Part shown: piece by piece, positions 1-9,823 of the stretch | Numbering within the stretch: position 1 is the stretch's first letter | Layout: every line of letters starts with the position of its first letter | Assembly: GCA_024704175.1 (NCBI GenBank) | Contig: CP085629.1 | Span: 3,720,001-3,784,000 of the forward strand | Direction of reading: 5' to 3' | Source of the DNA: Paenibacillus sp. P25 | GTDB lineage: Bacteria > Bacillota > Bacilli > Paenibacillales > NBRC-103111 | DNA length: 64,000 bases | Program-made: the position numbers and the translations under genes | Notes under the pieces: model-generated | Databases searched by the model: none | What the model was told of the DNA's origin: nothing | Seen by the model: the letters and a program-made list of their open reading frames with translations, nothing else

Positions 1-470
1 GAATTCCGGGAATGGCATTTTGAAATATTCCGCATGCGTTCCGTCGACCGTGTTCCCGAGCCTCCACCCTCCGGGATGCCGGTGATCCCCTCCGGCCCGA
101 TACACTGAGAGGACAATCCTTTCTGGCAGTAGTAGCACTGTCCGCAGGGTGTACAGGATCCGCACATCACCCGGTCGCCGACCCGGAAACCGCGGATGCC
201 TTCGCCGATCTCGTGAATCACGCCTACATGCTCGTGCCCCAGCACCCGGCCCTCTTCCACCGGATGCTCGCCGTGCAGAATGTGAATATCCGTGCCGCAA
301 ATCGTTGTCGAGGTGGTCCGGATGACCACCTCGCCCGGGCCCGCCTTCGGAATCGGCTTATATTCCAGAGCAGGCTTCCCTATTCCGCGAAACACAACAG
401 CCTTCATCCAGCCGTCCGGGGCCGGCACCCCTTTAATCACTTTCTCAGCCGTATAGTCCGTTATCGTCAT
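1..470 (-). CDS. Zinc-dependent alcohol dehydrogenase, N-terminal part (cut by window edge)
   Basis: Medium-chain dehydrogenase that would oxidise an alcohol with NAD(P). The visible N-terminal domain has the catalytic zinc motif CGTDIH, the GHEHVG segment, and the structural-zinc cysteine cluster CGSCTPCGQCYYC. The ATG at 470 has an AAGGAAG-like ribosome site upstream; a second ATG at 407 matches the usual family start (MKAVVFRG) but has no ribosome site. The frame breaks near 73-75 in a three-base C run on the coding strand; adding one C restores GGWRLGNTVDGTHAEYF up to the window edge. It lies 17 bp downstream of the GTPase gene and is probably the last visible gene of that operon. The substrate is unknown. 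Confidence 0.85.
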   Translation of the reverse strand, partial: MTITDYTAEKVIKGVPAPDGWMKAVVFRGIGKPALEYKPIPKAGPGEVVIRTTSTTICGTDIHILHGEHPVEEGRVLGHEHVGVIHEIGEGIRGFRVGDRVMCGSCTPCGQCYYCQKGLSSQCIGPEGITGIPEGGGSGTRSTERMRNISKCHSRN

Positions 471-487
471 AACGTTTCCCCGCTTCC

Positions 488-1518
488 TTAGCCATGAATG
501 ACTTCCATCGTAGATAAATCCGCTCTGGCCCCCAGAACCCGCTGAAAGGCATGAAGCGATTGAAGCAAATCGTCCGCCTCCACCGACTTCATGATAAACA
601 CCACATGGGATCGCCGTTCGCATGATTCCGGCCAGTCAGGCAGATGCTCGGGCGGGTGAATGATATGCTGAACCCCGTTCAGGAGGACCGAGCCGGGTTC
701 CCCGGCATCAAGGAGTCCTTTTACCCGCATAATCTTGTCTCCATGCGCATGAAGCAGCATGCTGAGCCACAGTCCGAACGCATTCCAATCGATCGGCCGG
801 TCGAAGGTAAGCGATAAGGAGCTTGCCGCCTGCTGCGGGTGGGAGAGCGCAGGCGCAGGCGACCCGGCGCCCCAAGCTTCTTGAAGGCGGAAGTCCTTGC
901 CATGTCCCGACCCCGGCTCGGCAAACAAACGCCCGGCATCCGTCTCCCCATATACGGCAAATACGATGTCTGCCAACGGATTGAGCCGAGAAATTTCGCG
1001 GACCGCTTCGGCCTTGGCTTCTTCCGAAACCAAATCGGTTTTCGTCATGACGATCCGGTCCGCCGCCGCCACCTGCTTCGCGGTTTCCGGATGCCGCTCC
1101 AGATGAAGCTTGACATTCACGGCATCGACAGCGGTAATAATCCGTTCGACTTCGTAATGGTGCTGCAGCACGGGGTCGGACAGAATCGTGAACAGAATCG
1201 GCGCCGGATCGGCAAGCCCGCTCGTTTCAATCAGGACCCGCTCCAGCCCGGGAATTTCGCCGCTTTGATCCTTGTTCAGCAGGTCGGTGAGTTCCTTGAC
1301 CAGGTCTTCCCGTACCGAGCAGCACAGACACCCCCGCTGATCAGGCGGGCCCGCTCATCGATTTGCCTCAGCAGATGGTGATCCAGTCCCACTTGGCCGA
1401 ACTCATTAACAAGAACGGCCGTATGATTGCGAAAGGAAGAATCCTTCAGCAGATTTACCAGCAGTGTCGTTTTGCCGCTTCCGAGATACCCGGTTACGAT
1501 CGTTACAGGCCGTTTCAT
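488..1518 (-). CDS. COG0523/CobW-family metallochaperone GTPase (frameshifted)
   Basis: P-loop GTPase of the CobW/COG0523 group, which delivers zinc, cobalt or iron to client enzymes. Visible are Walker A GYLGSGKTT (residues 8-16), NEFGQVGLD, the metal-binding CLCC motif, ETSGLADP, the guanine-specificity motif TKTD, and a CobW C-terminal domain over the last 100 residues. The frame breaks at the C5 run at 1331-1335 (G5 on the coding strand), exactly at the SGGCLCC motif; one extra G restores it. About 343 residues, normal for the family. It sits between a CxxC protein and a Zn dehydrogenase in an operon with a metal-dependent hydrolase, so a local metal-supply role is likely. The metal cannot be read from sequence. 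Confidence 0.88.
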
Positions 1519-1546
1519 GGTCGCCGCTCCCTTCTATGCTTGTGCC

Positions 1547-1867
1547 TTAATCGCCGGCCCGGTTCAAGTAAGCGAGAAGGCCGGGATCGAGCGGGTCCAG
1601 CGGCCGTCCGGCGAGCTTCTCCGCCTGGGCCCATAGCCCGCCCAAGTCCTGTACGATTTCCGAGCGCCCCTTCTTGTCGCGCACGATAAATTTAACCCCG
1701 TTCCAGTCTTCCACCTTCAGCCCGTAATAAGCGAGCACCCGGTTTGCCGACCGGATGCGCCGATGGCGCTCCCGGGCCCCCGGCCCGGAAGATGCCGCCG
1801 CACCGGTCGTACGCTTACGGTCCGTCCAGTGAATTTGCAGTACCGACTCTCCGCAAAGCACGCACAT
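1547..1867 (-). CDS. Small CxxC protein of unknown function
   Basis: A 106-residue soluble protein that I do not recognise. It begins MCVLCGE, giving a CxxC pair at residues 2 and 5, followed by a basic stretch (about 15-50) and a more conserved-looking C-terminal half with YYGLKVEDWNGVKFIVRDK. There is no signal peptide or membrane segment. It lies 24 bp downstream of the metallohydrolase gene and 28 bp upstream of the GTPase gene on the same strand, so it is co-transcribed. The context suggests a metal-handling or accessory role next to the CobW protein, but this is inference. Confidence 0.65.
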   Translation of the reverse strand: MCVLCGESVLQIHWTDRKRTTGAAASSGPGARERHRRIRSANRVLAYYGLKVEDWNGVKFIVRDKKGRSEIVQDLGGLWAQAEKLAGRPLDPLDPGLLAYLNRAGD

Positions 1868-1891
1868 AGGATCCGCTCCTCACCGGCTTTT

Positions 1892-2776
1892 TTAGCTTCT
1901 AGGAAATCTTTCTTTATAGTCTCTTGCAATCTCGTCGAAGGTTACCCAGCGCACGCCCTCGTGGCTGTTGATATATTCAATGATGCGCTCGTGCATCAGA
2001 AGCACTTGAGGCCTTCCGCTGACGTCGGGATGGATCGTCATCGTAAATACGGCATAATCGTTCTCCCGGTACACCCAGTCGAACTGGTCCTTCCACATCT
2101 GCTCGATATCTCTCGGGTTCACGAAGCCATGGCTGTTCGGCGATTTCTTAATGAACATCATCGGCGGGAGATCGTCCAGGTACCAGTTGGCCGGAATCTC
2201 GATCAAATCCGTCTCTTGCCCGCGAACCAAAGGCTTCATCCAGCTCTCCGCCGGTCGCTCGTAGTCGATATTGGTCCAGCTGTCCCCCACCCGCACATAG
2301 TACGGCGAGAAATCGTTATGCATCAGGCTGTGGTCGTACATAATGCCGTGCTTCAGCAGAAGTTCGTTCGTAATGTTGGAAAATTCCCACCACGGAGCCA
2401 CGTAGCCGGTCGGACGTTTGCCCGATACTTTCTCGATCAGATCGATACATTTGATCAAAATGGTCTCTTCCTGCTGCGCCGTCATCGCAATCGGATTCTC
2501 GTGGGAATAGCCGTGCAGGCCGATTTCATGTCCCGCTTCGACCACCATCTTCGTCTGCTCCGGAAAGGTTTCGATCGAATGACCGGGGATAAACCAGGTC
2601 GTTTTCAAATTGTACTTGTCAAACAGCTTCAGCAAACGGGGCGTGCCGACCTCGCCGGCAAACAAACCGCGGGAAATATCGTCCGGAGAATCCTCGCCGC
2701 CGTAAGATCCGAGCCAACCGGCTACCGCGTCCACATCCACACCATAAGCAACCAAGATTTCTTTTTTCTTCGTCAT
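1892..2776 (-). CDS. Polysaccharide-deacetylase-fold metallohydrolase (HpPgdA/cyclic-imidase type)
   Basis: Intact 294-residue NodB-fold protein. It resembles the Helicobacter pylori PgdA subfamily along its whole length ([20 protein letters not shown] near the N-terminus, [21 protein letters not shown]). The probable metal ligands are Asp14, His88 and His92 ([13 protein letters not shown]). There is no signal peptide, which argues against cell-wall peptidoglycan as substrate. From memory, the Pseudomonas putida cyclic-imide hydrolase (about 293 residues, zinc-dependent) belongs to this same branch, and allantoinase PuuE is a relative. With an amidase and an importer next door, ring-opening of a cyclic imide or similar small amide is the best inference. 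The ribosome site AAGGAG lies upstream of the ATG. Confidence 0.8.
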   Translation of the reverse strand: MTKKKEILVAYGVDVDAVAGWLGSYGGEDSPDDISRGLFAGEVGTPRLLKLFDKYNLKTTWFIPGHSIETFPEQTKMVVEAGHEIGLHGYSHENPIAMTAQQEETILIKCIDLIEKVSGKRPTGYVAPWWEFSNITNELLLKHGIMYDHSLMHNDFSPYYVRVGDSWTNIDYERPAESWMKPLVRGQETDLIEIPANWYLDDLPPMMFIKKSPNSHGFVNPRDIEQMWKDQFDWVYRENDYAVFTMTIHPDVSGRPQVLLMHERIIEYINSHEGVRWVTFDEIARDYKERFPRS

Positions 2777-2798
2777 GTTCGAGCAGCTCCTTATCGGT

Positions 2799-4157
2799 TT
2801 ATTGTGAGATTTCTTCCAACTCTTTGGACGGCGAGATCGATCTTGCTCCGAACATTAGGAGTCCCGACAACACGAGCGGAATGACGCCGGCAAGGAAGAT
2901 GGAGGACACCGTACTGTAATGGCTCAAAGCCAGTGTAAATACCAGAGAGCCGAAGATCGCCCCTACCGGTCCCATCGCATTGATGAAGGCCGCTCCCGTC
3001 CCCCGGATCCGCGTCGGGAACGATTCCCCCATATAAGAATAGAGCGCCGCATAGGAACCGATCAAGAAAAACAATCCGACGCTGTAGGAAATCAGCACAG
3101 GCCAGTAGCCTTCGGCCACGAACAGCATGAAGGAAAAGCCGAGCGCCGCCATGATCCAGGAGAAAATGATCGTTCCCCTTCTGCCGAATTTGTCGCCAAA
3201 ATACCCGTGAGTGATATATCCGACATAAGCCAGGCCGTTGGAGAAAATCAGCATAAAGAGCGAGTTGTCGAACGATATGCCCTTCCCTTCCGTGAGAACG
3301 GTAGTCGACAGAACGGAGAACATTTGGATCGCAAACCAATTGAACATATGCGCAATGCCCAGGAAAATCGTATGCTTGCGGATATCGGAGGCGAACAGCT
3401 GCGTCATCGACATTTTGGTCATTTTCTCGCTGTCGATGCCGTGCAATTGACCGAGCGCCTTGGCCTCCTCCATTTTGCCCGCCTGAATCAGCTTCCGCAC
3501 TTCGCGCATTTGCTCGTACTTGGGCGATTCCTTCAGCTTGATGCGCAGCAGCATGATGATGACGGCCGGGATGGTTCCGACGAGGAAGACCCCTCTCCAA
3601 CCAATATGGGGAAGCAGCTGGGCTGTGATGAAGGAAGCGAACAGCACGCCGATCGGCCAGCCGCCTTGGATGAAGCTGTAGACGAACCCCCGCTTCTTGG
3701 CCCCGGATAATTCGGACAGATAGGTCGTATTGACCGCCTGCTCCGAGAAGCCTAATCCGGATAAAGCACGAACGACGATCAGATAAAGCGGTCCCATCGT
3801 TAGTCCCGTGAGACCCGAGCTTACAGCCGCCCCCGCCGTCGTGAGCATCAGTGCATTGCGCCGGCCGAAATAATCCGTGATCGGCCCCACCATCAGCGAT
3901 ACGATCAGGGTAGTCACCGACACCCACATGGCGATTTCCGCACTCTTCGCCGTGCTCCAGCCGAATTCGCCGGACATGACAGGAAGCAGCGTTCCGAAGA
4001 GGATGAAATCATAGGTGGAGAACACCCAGGCAAAAAACGCAACAATCGACGCATAGATGATACTGCCTCTCGGCACCGCACCGTCTTCCTTCCTCACTTT
4101 CGCCGTCTCCGCCGTTTCCAGCCCTGCCCCTTCGACTTTCAATACATTCGTTTCCAT
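2799..4157 (-). CDS. MFS transporter, metabolite:H+ symporter type
   Basis: Intact 452-residue major facilitator with about 12 predicted membrane segments. Two copies of the loop 2-3 signature are visible: [14 protein letters not shown] in the N-terminal half and [13 protein letters not shown] in the C-terminal half. This pattern fits the sugar/organic-acid:proton symporter subfamilies rather than drug pumps. The N-terminal 30 residues are hydrophilic and cytoplasmic. It lies 22 bp upstream of the metallohydrolase and 27 bp downstream of the amidase in one operon, so it probably imports the operon's substrate. Confidence 0.87.
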   Translation of the reverse strand: METNVLKVEGAGLETAETAKVRKEDGAVPRGSIIYASIVAFFAWVFSTYDFILFGTLLPVMSGEFGWSTAKSAEIAMWVSVTTLIVSLMVGPITDYFGRRNALMLTTAGAAVSSGLTGLTMGPLYLIVVRALSGLGFSEQAVNTTYLSELSGAKKRGFVYSFIQGGWPIGVLFASFITAQLLPHIGWRGVFLVGTIPAVIIMLLRIKLKESPKYEQMREVRKLIQAGKMEEAKALGQLHGIDSEKMTKMSMTQLFASDIRKHTIFLGIAHMFNWFAIQMFSVLSTTVLTEGKGISFDNSLFMLIFSNGLAYVGYITHGYFGDKFGRRGTIIFSWIMAALGFSFMLFVAEGYWPVLISYSVGLFFLIGSYAALYSYMGESFPTRIRGTGAAFINAMGPVGAIFGSLVFTLALSHYSTVSSIFLAGVIPLVLSGLLMFGARSISPSKELEEISQ

Positions 4158-4184
4158 CGTTCCACCGCCTTCTCCTTCGTAATA

Positions 4185-4978
4185 TTATTGATGATAAACG
4201 TCTTTCATCAATTGGCGATTAAGGTCTCTGAGGTACGGAATTTTCCTGCGCTGGACGGCTACGAAGTCCAGATCGATCTCGGACACGATGACCTCGTCCG
4301 CCGATTCGGCCTCTGCGAGCACCTTGCCGGTCGGATCGACAATCCGGCTCTTGCCCCCGAACTCCGTTTCATTCTTCTCCGTCCCCGTCCGATTGCACGC
4401 AATCACATACACCCCGTTCTCCAGAGCTCTGGACCGGCTCGCCACATCCCAAGCGTAATAACGCTCTTTGCCGAAAGCCGAAGGGTAAGCGATGATGTCC
4501 GCCCCTGCAGGGTCAAGCTCCGGGCCCCTTCGGGAAATCCGATCTCGTAGCAAATCTGCAGCCCCAAACGGGCGAAGCCGAGATCGAATACCGGGAGCTC
4601 CCAGCCTCTGGCAAACCGCAAATGCTCCTTATCCCACAGATGCGTTTTCCGGTACGAACCGATGAGGCCTTCGGGGCCGACGGCAAAAGCGGTGTCGTAT
4701 ACGACGCCGTTCACCGCGCATTTCTCCAAGATACAACCTACGACGTACACCTGATGCGTTCTGCAAATCTTCTCCAGCCATTCCGTCGTCTCCCCGGGTA
4801 CGGTTTCGGCCAGCTCCAAGTCTCTCTCCTCCACCCGGTAACCCGTATTGAACAATTCCGGCAGCACAATCAGCTTCGCCTCTTGTTCCACCGCCTGCTG
4901 AAGGAGCCCGTCGGCCTTTTCCAAATTGTTCTCTTTGCTGCCGAGCAAGCAATCCATTTGAATGGCCGCCACCTTCAC
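4185..4978 (-). CDS. Carbon-nitrogen hydrolase (nitrilase fold, omega-amidase-like), frameshifted
   Basis: Cysteine amidase of the nitrilase superfamily, about 264 residues. The catalytic triad is visible: Glu in LPELFNTGY, Lys in YRKTHLW, Cys in LQICYEIGFPE. I place the start at the GTG at 4978 because AGGAGG lies 8-9 bases upstream of it; the in-frame ATG at 4996 overlaps that ribosome site. The frame breaks at the C4 run at 4502-4505; adding one base gives LTLQGADIIAYPSAF and restores the rest. The size and fold fit omega-amidases and other amidases acting on half-amides of dicarboxylic acids. As first gene of the operon with an imidase-like enzyme, a half-amidase step is a reasonable inference. 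Confidence 0.82.
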
Positions 4979-5100
4979 GCCTTCACCCCTCCTCATTTGT
5001 AATATTCAGGTAAGATTTAATGACATATCTTGTTTTATATGTCCTTACGCATATTAAAACATAGGGGAGAAGGACGGCACAATACAAGTTGATCGTAAAA

Positions 5101-5163
5101 CCTATGCATTTGTGCATAGGTTATTAAGGAATAAAACATAACATACGAAAAGGCAGCTCTCAA
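5101..5163 (-). promoter_or_regulatory. Sigma-A-like promoter and palindromic operator of the amidase operon
   Basis: On the minus strand TTGAGA (5163-5158), a 17-base spacer and TATGTT (5140-5135) form a fair sigma-A promoter. About 15 bases downstream of the -10 lies a perfect 20-bp inverted repeat (5101-5120), arms CCTATGCA and TGCATAGG around a 4-base centre. I found no GG-N10-GC sigma-54 element in 4997-5270. The rest of this 290-bp gap shows nothing else. Confidence 0.5.
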
Positions 5164-5270
5164 AAAGATTGCGCTTACATTTGTTTTTTCGGCCGTTCAG
5201 CCGAAATTTCCATGTCAGGTTGGGTAAAATGCAGATTTGCATAACTTTTAAAACGGCCTTGAAGAAAGCA

Positions 5271-6993
5271 TCATTTGCCGTACTGCTGAAGCTTCCGGCT
5301 GACCGTCGATTGGTTCACCCCCAGGGCTTCCGCCATCTTGGTCGTTGAGCCGTACCTCTCTTGGGCCAGCGTCAACAATTCTTTTTCAAGCGATTCGATG
5401 GCCTCTTTCAGCGGCACGATCCGGTTGATTTGAATGAGCTTCTGGCCGGAGCGGCTCGGATCCATATATTCGGGCAAATGCTCGATTTCAATCCACTCGC
5501 TGTCCACGGTAACGAGCAGGCGCTCCACAATATTTTGCAGCTCGCGGGCGTTGCCGGGCCATTCGTAATCCTGCAGCGTTTTGAGTAAACGGGGGTTGAA
5601 CTTCTTGCTGATCCCATATTTCTTATTGATGCGGTCGGCGAAATGGAGAATCAAAGGGATGACGTCCTCTCTTCGCTCCCGGAGCGGCGGAATGGCCATC
5701 GGTACGACGTTCAGCAAATAGTACAGATCCTTGCGGAACAGCCCCTTTCGAACTCTGTCTTCCAAATCGGCGCCGGTGGAGGCGATTACGCGAAGATTGA
5801 GCGGAACCGTGCCGGAGGCATGGGACACCTTCCTTTCCTGCATGGCGCGGTACACCTTCACCTGCAAGGACTGAGGCAGCTGATCGATATCGTCGAGAAA
5901 CAGCGTTCCCCGTTCGCCGTAACAAACGAGCCCGAATGCCCGCTCATCGTCCCCTCCGAAGATCCGAAGAGCTCCGATTCGAGCACGCTTTCCGGAATGC
6001 CCCCGCAGTTCACGCTGATAAAAGGACCGTTCTCTCTCTCGCTCCATTTGTGAATCAGCGAAGCGATCAGCTCCTTGCCGACGCCGGATTCCCCGAACAA
6101 GAGGACCGTAGAATCGACCTTCGAAATCTTCTCAGCCAGCACGATGACGCGCTTCATCTTCTCGCTGCGGTAAATGAGCCGGTTGTCGATGTCGTTCTTG
6201 ATCCGCAAATTCATCAGCTCCTGCCGGTATCCCTCCGACAGTCGCTTCATCGCGGTAAGCTCGTTCTTGAGCCGGCTAACCTCGGTAATGTCTCTGGAAG
6301 CGTTGACGACGCGGATGATTTGTCCGTTCTCGTCCATGATCGGTACGCCAACCACCATCAGGCGCCGCCCCGTCTTCGTCGTCTGCGTCATGGATATCTT
6401 TTCCTTCTTCTCCAGCACCAGCCGGGTGATGGAAGGCGAATACACTCCCTCCTTTTCCAGCTGATATACGCTCTTGCCGACCAATTCGCTTTCCTTATAC
6501 CCCCCAGAGCCGTTCGGAGGCCGAGCTGACCCTGAGCGTAATCCCCTGTCCGTCCGACACATAAATGACATCGTACGAGATGTCGAAAATCGCTTTCAAA
6601 TCGACATCCAGATTTTTATAGGAATCCATTTCTTTAATGAGATGCTCGAACCGGTCCATTTCCTGAAAAACGATCAGAAGACCGCCTTCGGCCCCTTCGT
6701 AACGCGTAATTTGAGCAATAAAATGATGATCCCCGAACTTGAACTGCAGCGCTTCGGAACCGCCGAAAGCTTCTGCAGCGATTTCATCCGTCAGGATCGT
6801 GGGAAAAGATGCGTTCCAGCTTGTCGCAAGCACCTGCTCCCGGCTCGCAGTATAATTGGCCGCAGGCCAAGCGGTTCAGCCATACAATCCGCTTGTCCGC
6901 ATTCAGAATGACGACCCCGAACGGCAAAGTCTCCGCGAACTCTTTCTTCTCTTCCGATATCGAATCCGCCAGCATTCCCATCACTCCCTGCAT
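5271..6993 (-). CDS. PAS-AAA+-Fis regulator, TyrR-like (no intact GAFTGA), frameshifted
   Basis: Enhancer-binding-protein architecture of about 573 residues: an N-terminal PAS-like region (FGVVILNADKRIVWLNR), a second PAS (DISYDVIYVSDGQGITLRV), an AAA+ domain with Walker A GESGVGKE and Walker B GTLFLDDID, and a C-terminal Fis-type helix-turn-helix (STTKMAEALGVNQSTVSRKL). The frame breaks near 6793, near 6510, and at the C4 run at 5908-5911; adding one base there restores ANGGTLFLDDID. The stretch after ELFG reads SSEGTMSGHSGSFVTANGG: the L1 loop is about five residues short, and GAFTGA, which contacts sigma-54, is replaced by GTMSGH. This resembles TyrR, which works with the housekeeping sigma factor. 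It probably controls the operon directly downstream. Confidence 0.8.
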
Positions 6994-7106
6994 GCGCCTT
7001 GTAGTTTTAAGAAATCATAATACGAGTTTCGAGTGAGCGTCAACGGGAACCTGGATTCCAGATCAAACAGCCCCGCCGATAACGGCAGGCTTTGCAACTC
7101 AAGGGA

Positions 7107-7253
7107 TGGAGAAACAAGGCGGCGGGGTATCCGCTTCCGGCCGCTGTTATCTGCAGGAAATCATTATTAGAAGCCGCTTTACAGGATATTTCCCGCAGAT
7201 AAAGGCGAGCGCTGGCGCTCCTCCAGTGGATACCCCGCCTCCGTTTCATCTCC
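7107..7253. repeat. Nested palindromic intergenic repeat (copy A)
   Basis: About 147 bp of inverted repeats within inverted repeats. The outer arms contain GGCGGGGTATCC (7121-7132) and its complement GGATACCCCGCC (7228-7239), with looser pairing beyond. The inner arms are TTATCTGCAGGAAAT (7147-7161) and ATTTCCCGCAGATAA (7188-7202), which pair with one mismatch. The centre contains AGCGGCTTCTAA on the minus strand (7178-7167). A related copy lies at 57661-57786. There is no coding capacity. Together with the terminator hairpin it fills the 327-bp gap between the regulator and the binding-protein gene. Confidence 0.7.
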
Positions 7254-7283
7254 CTTCTCTGGAAAACGCTTCTAAACACCGGA

Positions 7284-7305
7284 AGCCCGCCGATCCCGGC
7301 GGGCT
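7284..7305 (-). terminator. Hairpin after the binding-protein gene
   Basis: Perfect 9-bp stem AGCCCGCCG/CGGCGGGCT with a 4-base loop, 16 bp after the stop codon of the ABC solute-binding gene. The T-tract on the minus strand is weak (GTGTTT), so termination may be inefficient or factor-assisted. Confidence 0.5.
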
Positions 7306-7320
7306 CATACTTGAAAAAAG

Positions 7321-8852
7321 TTACTTCTTCTTCATCTCCTGATAGGCCTTCTTCTGCTCCTCCATAACCTCCTTGCCGCCGATCTTCATGTACTCGGCCA
7401 CCATGTCGTCGTACAGCTTATCGAAGTCCGCCGGCTTGGCCGTGACGGTCTTGACGAGCACCTCGACGGCTTTGTCACTCAAGGTTTGATTGTATTTAAT
7501 CTGCGCTTCGATCGGCCGGTCGAAGCGCGGAGGCAGCTGCCCATCCTGCTCGCCGACCTTGATGCTGTCCATGGTGAAATCCTTGTACCTGGCATCGGCA
7601 GCGTTCGCCTTGAGCGTTTTCTGCGGATCCTCCATGTCTTTGCCGTTGATCAGCATGCTGTAATCCAGATAGTTGTACATGATTCGCTTGGCTTCCTCGG
7701 TTTCCAGAATGACCGGAATGCCGTCGTCGCCCATCTTGTAGGTGACCCCCTCCTGACCGTTCTGCAGGTTGAAGATCACTTTGTAATCTGCCATCCAGTT
7801 CAGGAACTTGATCGCTTCCACGGCCCGTTTGCTCGCTTTGGGAATCATGATATGAGCCGACAGCGGATGATAGATCGCCTTCACATGCTTGCCTTCGTAG
7901 TTCGTAAACGGGTCGACGGGCTGCAGAACGGCGCCGGGCACATTCTTCTGCAGGGTCGAGTAATACGCCATATAGACCGGCTCGTTCGTATTGGTCACCG
8001 TAAAGCCGACCAACCCGTTGACCAGATCCGCCTGGAATTTCTTCCCATCCTTATCGAGGGCAAAATCGGGGCTGATCAGGCCTTCGTTATACAGCTTGTT
8101 CAAGAAGCGGTAGGCGTCTTTATTACCCGGCTTCATCAAATCCGGAAGCGAATAATACTCTTCTTCGGTCATTTTCTGCCAGAACGTCCGGACGAGCGGA
8201 TCCAGGTTGTTGTTATACTTGATCCCGTAAGGGATGACTTTGCCTCCCGTCCCCCCGGGATCCTTCTCCTTGAACGCCTTCAGCACATTGTACAGCTCGT
8301 CTGTCGTCTTGGGCGGCCGCAGGCCCAGCTTATCGAGCCAATCCTTGCGGATGATCGGCGTCTGGGAGGCGATAATAATCCGCTTCGCCGGGATCGTGTA
8401 CTGCTTGCCGTTAAAATTGCCATAGCTCAGCAGCTTATCGCCGAGATATTTTTTCAAATTCGGGCCGTATTGGTTCAGCAAATCCCCAAGCTCGGTAAGG
8501 CCTCCCTGCTTCACCCAATTCTGCACGGCGGGGTCGCTGTAGGTAAAAATAAGATCCGGCGCCTCGTTGGCCGACATGAGCACGTTCAGCTTGGGCACTT
8601 CCTCCGTGCGGGGAACGGTGACGAATTCCAGCTTGATATTGTTCGGGTTCCCGAATTTTTCCTGCATGTATTTGACAAAGTAGCTCTCCGTCAGCGGCGG
8701 AGCGCCCGGCGGCGTGTTGCCCCGGTCGAACAGCTCAATCTTCAGCGTTACCGGATTACCCTTCGTGCCTCCCCACCGGAAGCACCCTGCTGCTGGCTGG
8801 AGCAGGCGGCCAGCGTCCCTGCCGTTAAGATAAGCGCAAGCATTCCTTTCAT
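7321..8852 (-). CDS. ABC solute-binding lipoprotein, LplA-like (frameshifted near N-terminus)
   Basis: Extracellular sugar-binding lipoprotein of about 510 residues, the size typical of LplA-type proteins partnered with LplB/LplC permeases. The start at 8852 gives a signal peptide ending in a lipobox (TLAAC). The frame breaks at the C4 run at 8771-8774; one extra base gives ASGGGGTKGNPVTLKI and joins the mature protein. The body contains APDLIFTYSDPAVQNWV and a typical extracellular binding-protein C-terminus (YDDMVAEYMKIGGKEVMEEQ). It is the third gene of a permease-permease-binding protein operon. The substrate is probably an oligosaccharide; identity unknown. Confidence 0.88.
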
Positions 8853-8932
8853 GGTACGGATCCTTCTCTTTTGATTGCTCAACTAAGCTCAACTCCCTTT
8901 TTATCATCTTCCGTTCAGTCGATTGCCAACCC

Positions 8933-9805
8933 TCAGCCCTTCACTGCTCCGATCATGATGCCGGAAATAAAATACCGCTGCAGCCACGGGTAAACGAGCA
9001 GGATCGGGATGGTGGCGAACATGATGCTGGCCGCCTTCAAGCTCTCGGGAATCGGGGCCGTGGCATTCATCCCCTCCGTTGCGGTGGCGTCGCTCATCTG
9101 GTTGCTGATGACAAGCTGATACAACTTCAACTGAATCGGATACAAGTCCTGGTTCGTGATATAAAAGAGCGCGTCCATAAATCCGTTCCAGCGGCCTACG
9201 GCATAAAACAGGCTTAACGTGGCCAGCATCGGCAGGGAAAGCGGGAGCACGACGCGGAACAAGGTGCCGAAGTGGGAGCTTCCGTCGATCCGTGCGGACT
9301 CCTCGAGCTCCTCGGGAATGGAAGAAAAGAACGATTTCAGGATAATCAGGTAAAAGGCGTTGATCATTCCGGGCAGGATCAAGGCCCAGATGGTGTTCGT
9401 CAGCTTCAGCATCTTGACGAGCAAATATTCCGGGATCAGGCCCCCGCTGAAGAACATCGTAAACACAATGACCAGCAGGAAGAAGTCGCGCCCTCTCAGC
9501 TTCTTCTTCGTCAGCGGATAAGCCGCACAGATCGTCATGATCATGCAGATCACCGTGAATAAACCAACCATCAAGATCGTGAAGAACAAAGAGCCGATCA
9601 TCTTGGCGTCCTTAAACACCGCTTCATAAGCCAGAGTGCTCCATTCCACCGGAAAGACCGTTACCTTGTTCGATAAAATCGCCGCATTGGAGCTTAACGA
9701 AACGGCCGCCAAATGAAGGATGGGAACAAGGCAAATGAAGGACGCTGCGGCTACGAGCAGAAGGATGACGCCGTCGATAATTTTATCGCTGGCACTGACT
9801 TTCAT
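8933..9805 (-). CDS. ABC sugar permease, LplC/YtcP type
   Basis: Intact 290-residue inner-membrane permease with about six membrane segments. The EAA loop that docks the ATPase is visible as EELEESARIDGSSHFGTLF, and the family-typical C-terminus ends FISGIMIGAVKG. It pairs with the LplB-type permease 18 bp upstream. No ATPase gene lies in the cluster; the shared MsmK/MsmX-type ATPase is usually encoded elsewhere in these genomes. Confidence 0.92.
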   Translation of the reverse strand: MKVSASDKIIDGVILLLVAAASFICLVPILHLAAVSLSSNAAILSNKVTVFPVEWSTLAYEAVFKDAKMIGSLFFTILMVGLFTVICMIMTICAAYPLTKKKLRGRDFFLLVIVFTMFFSGGLIPEYLLVKMLKLTNTIWALILPGMINAFYLIILKSFFSSIPEELEESARIDGSSHFGTLFRVVLPLSLPMLATLSLFYAVGRWNGFMDALFYITNQDLYPIQLKLYQLVISNQMSDATATEGMNATAPIPESLKAASIMFATIPILLVYPWLQRYFISGIMIGAVKG

Positions 9806-9823
9806 AGGGAAACGCCTCCTTTG

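Noticed and set aside
1763..2884. 373-codon plus-strand open frame
   Set aside because: It is the antisense of the metallohydrolase gene; the composition is shadow-like and no family is recognised.
4997..5270. Sigma-54 (-24/-12) promoter for the amidase operon
   Set aside because: Every GG on the minus strand was checked for GC ten bases on and none fits; a sigma-A-like promoter is present instead.
7486..8874. Long plus-strand open frame (462 codons)
   Set aside because: It is the antisense shadow of the solute-binding protein gene, without recognisable motifs or a ribosome site.
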